A stretch of 13,475 bases of DNA, from positions 1-13,475 of the forward strand of contig CAITCX010000527.1 in assembly GCA_903890885.1 (NCBI GenBank), given 5' to 3'. The notes under the pieces were generated by a model, which searched no databases, was not told the origin of the DNA, and saw only the letters and a list, made by a program, of their open reading frames with translations. A program made the translations under genes and the position numbers. The stretch is from an uncultured Dehalococcoidia bacterium. GTDB lineage: Bacteria; Chloroflexota; Dehalococcoidia; Dehalococcoidales; UBA3254. Below are positions 12,803 to 13,475 of this stretch, piece by piece; positions within the stretch are counted from its first letter, which is position 1, and each line of letters starts with the position of its first letter.

Positions 12803-13475
12803 ATGTCAGTAATAGCAGTAGTTGGTGCCCAGTGGGGTGACGAAGGCAAAGGTAAAATCATAGATATGCTGGCCGAACAGGCCGCTCTGGTAGTGCGTTA
12901 CTCCGGCGGCGATAATGCCGGGCATACCGTTATCAATAACCAGGGTGAATTTAAATTGCACATCGTTCCATCCGGGATATTTTATGCGCATACTACCTGC
13001 ATAATCGGTAATGGAGTGGTGATCAATCCCACGGTGCTGCTGGGCGAACTGGACGCATTGAAGAAACGCGGTGTGGATATCAGCCGTCTGAATATTAGTG
13101 ACCGCGCTCATCTCATTATGCCTTACCATATCCTGCTGGACGGATTGGAAGAAGATGCGCTGGGCGCCAAAGCTCTGGGCACCACCCGCAAAGGGGTGGG
13201 TCCGGCTTTTACAGATAAAGCAGCCCGCCTGGGAATCCGGGCAGGTGATTTGCTGGATAAAGTTAGTTTCCGGAACAGGCTCGAAACCGTTATGGCCAGA
13301 AAAAATGAGATTTTAACCAGGGTGTATGGAGCCGAGCCTTTTTCGGTAGAGAAAGTGTTCGATCAATATTGTGCCTTTGCCAAACGGCTGGCACCTCACA
13401 TCTGTGAGACGACCTCGATATTGGAAAAAGCCGTAGTGGAACGCCAGGTGGTCCTGCTGGAGGGTGCCCAGGGTG
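12803..13475 (+). CDS. purA: Adenylosuccinate synthetase, N-terminal half (3' end outside window)
   Basis: The frame stays open from ATG 12803 to the end of the window, giving 224 residues of a family near 425-430. PurA joins IMP and aspartate using GTP, the first step from IMP to AMP, in the cytoplasm. Signatures: the GTP loop QWGDEGKGK (10-18) with catalytic D13, SGGDNAGHT (34-42) with catalytic H41, both at the positions of the E. coli enzyme, GTTRKGVGP (126-134) with the IMP-binding Thr-Arg region, and LLEGAQG (218-224) at the edge. The GGGGGAG ribosome site lies five bases before the ATG. It follows the PIP synthase by 40 bases with no clear promoter, so it may be co-transcribed with the inositol-lipid genes; a metabolic reason for that is not evident. 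Identification is certain. Confidence 0.97.
   Translation, partial: MSVIAVVGAQWGDEGKGKIIDMLAEQAALVVRYSGGDNAGHTVINNQGEFKLHIVPSGIFYAHTTCIIGNGVVINPTVLLGELDALKKRGVDISRLNISDRAHLIMPYHILLDGLEEDALGAKALGTTRKGVGPAFTDKAARLGIRAGDLLDKVSFRNRLETVMARKNEILTRVYGAEPFSVEKVFDQYCAFAKRLAPHICETTSILEKAVVERQVVLLEGAQG

Noticed and set aside
1..13475. CRISPR arrays, insertion sequences, tRNA, rRNA or phage genes
   Set aside because: No regularly spaced repeats, transposase frames, tRNA-like cloverleaf or rRNA sequence were seen on either strand.

Overview
The window looks like the chromosome of a monoderm bacterium. The gene set fits Dehalococcoidia or related Chloroflexota: an inositol-phospholipid gene set of actinobacterial type next to purA, and a type IV pilus assembly cluster with no secretin. 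This is inference from gene content and general family knowledge; no search was run. There is no sign of a phage, insertion sequence, tRNA, rRNA or CRISPR array. Coding density is high and no gap between genes exceeds about 210 bases.

Left edge (1-742): the C-terminal two thirds of secF on the plus strand, closed by a perfect 12-bp hairpin terminator that can also serve the converging minus-strand genes. Minus-strand block (743-9066): read 5'->3' on that strand, it runs pilB, pilC, a fused pilM-pilN, pilO-like genes and pilT in one tightly packed run (true order pilB, pilC, pilO, pilMN, pilT). Then, from its own promoter, come a membrane-spanning fusion of a family 2 glycosyltransferase with a NodB-type polysaccharide deacetylase, and an ATGA-overlapping DedA-family membrane protein. 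The pilus genes encode the cytoplasmic motor (extension ATPase, retraction ATPase) and the inner-membrane platform. No pilin, prepilin peptidase or secretin lies in the window.

Divergent control region (9067-9273): a pilB promoter whose -10 is embedded in an 8-2-8 palindrome, two further palindromes, and a near-consensus promoter firing rightward into a tiny two-gene operon: an unlisted 42-residue single-pass membrane protein and a Cro/CI-type regulator. That regulator is an obvious candidate for controlling the pilus operon, but this is a hypothesis.

Right block (9636-13475, plus strand): a promoter with a perfect TATAAT, a structured leader, then ino1 (inositol-1-phosphate synthase), a PimA-like GT4 glycosyltransferase, a phosphatidylinositol-phosphate synthase, and the start of purA. 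The first three would make inositol phosphate, join it to CDP-diacylglycerol and glycosylate the resulting lipid.

The most notable points are: (i) PilM and PilN are one polypeptide, joined at the place where the separate proteins normally bind; (ii) two genes (pilC and the PIP synthase) lack any ATG/GTG/TTG at the place where homology and an ideally spaced Shine-Dalgarno put the start, and appear to begin at ATA and ATC; the second sits directly after the stop of a 9-codon minicistron; (iii) the structured ino1 leader; (iv) the palindromes of the pil control region and the small membrane protein/regulator pair beside it.
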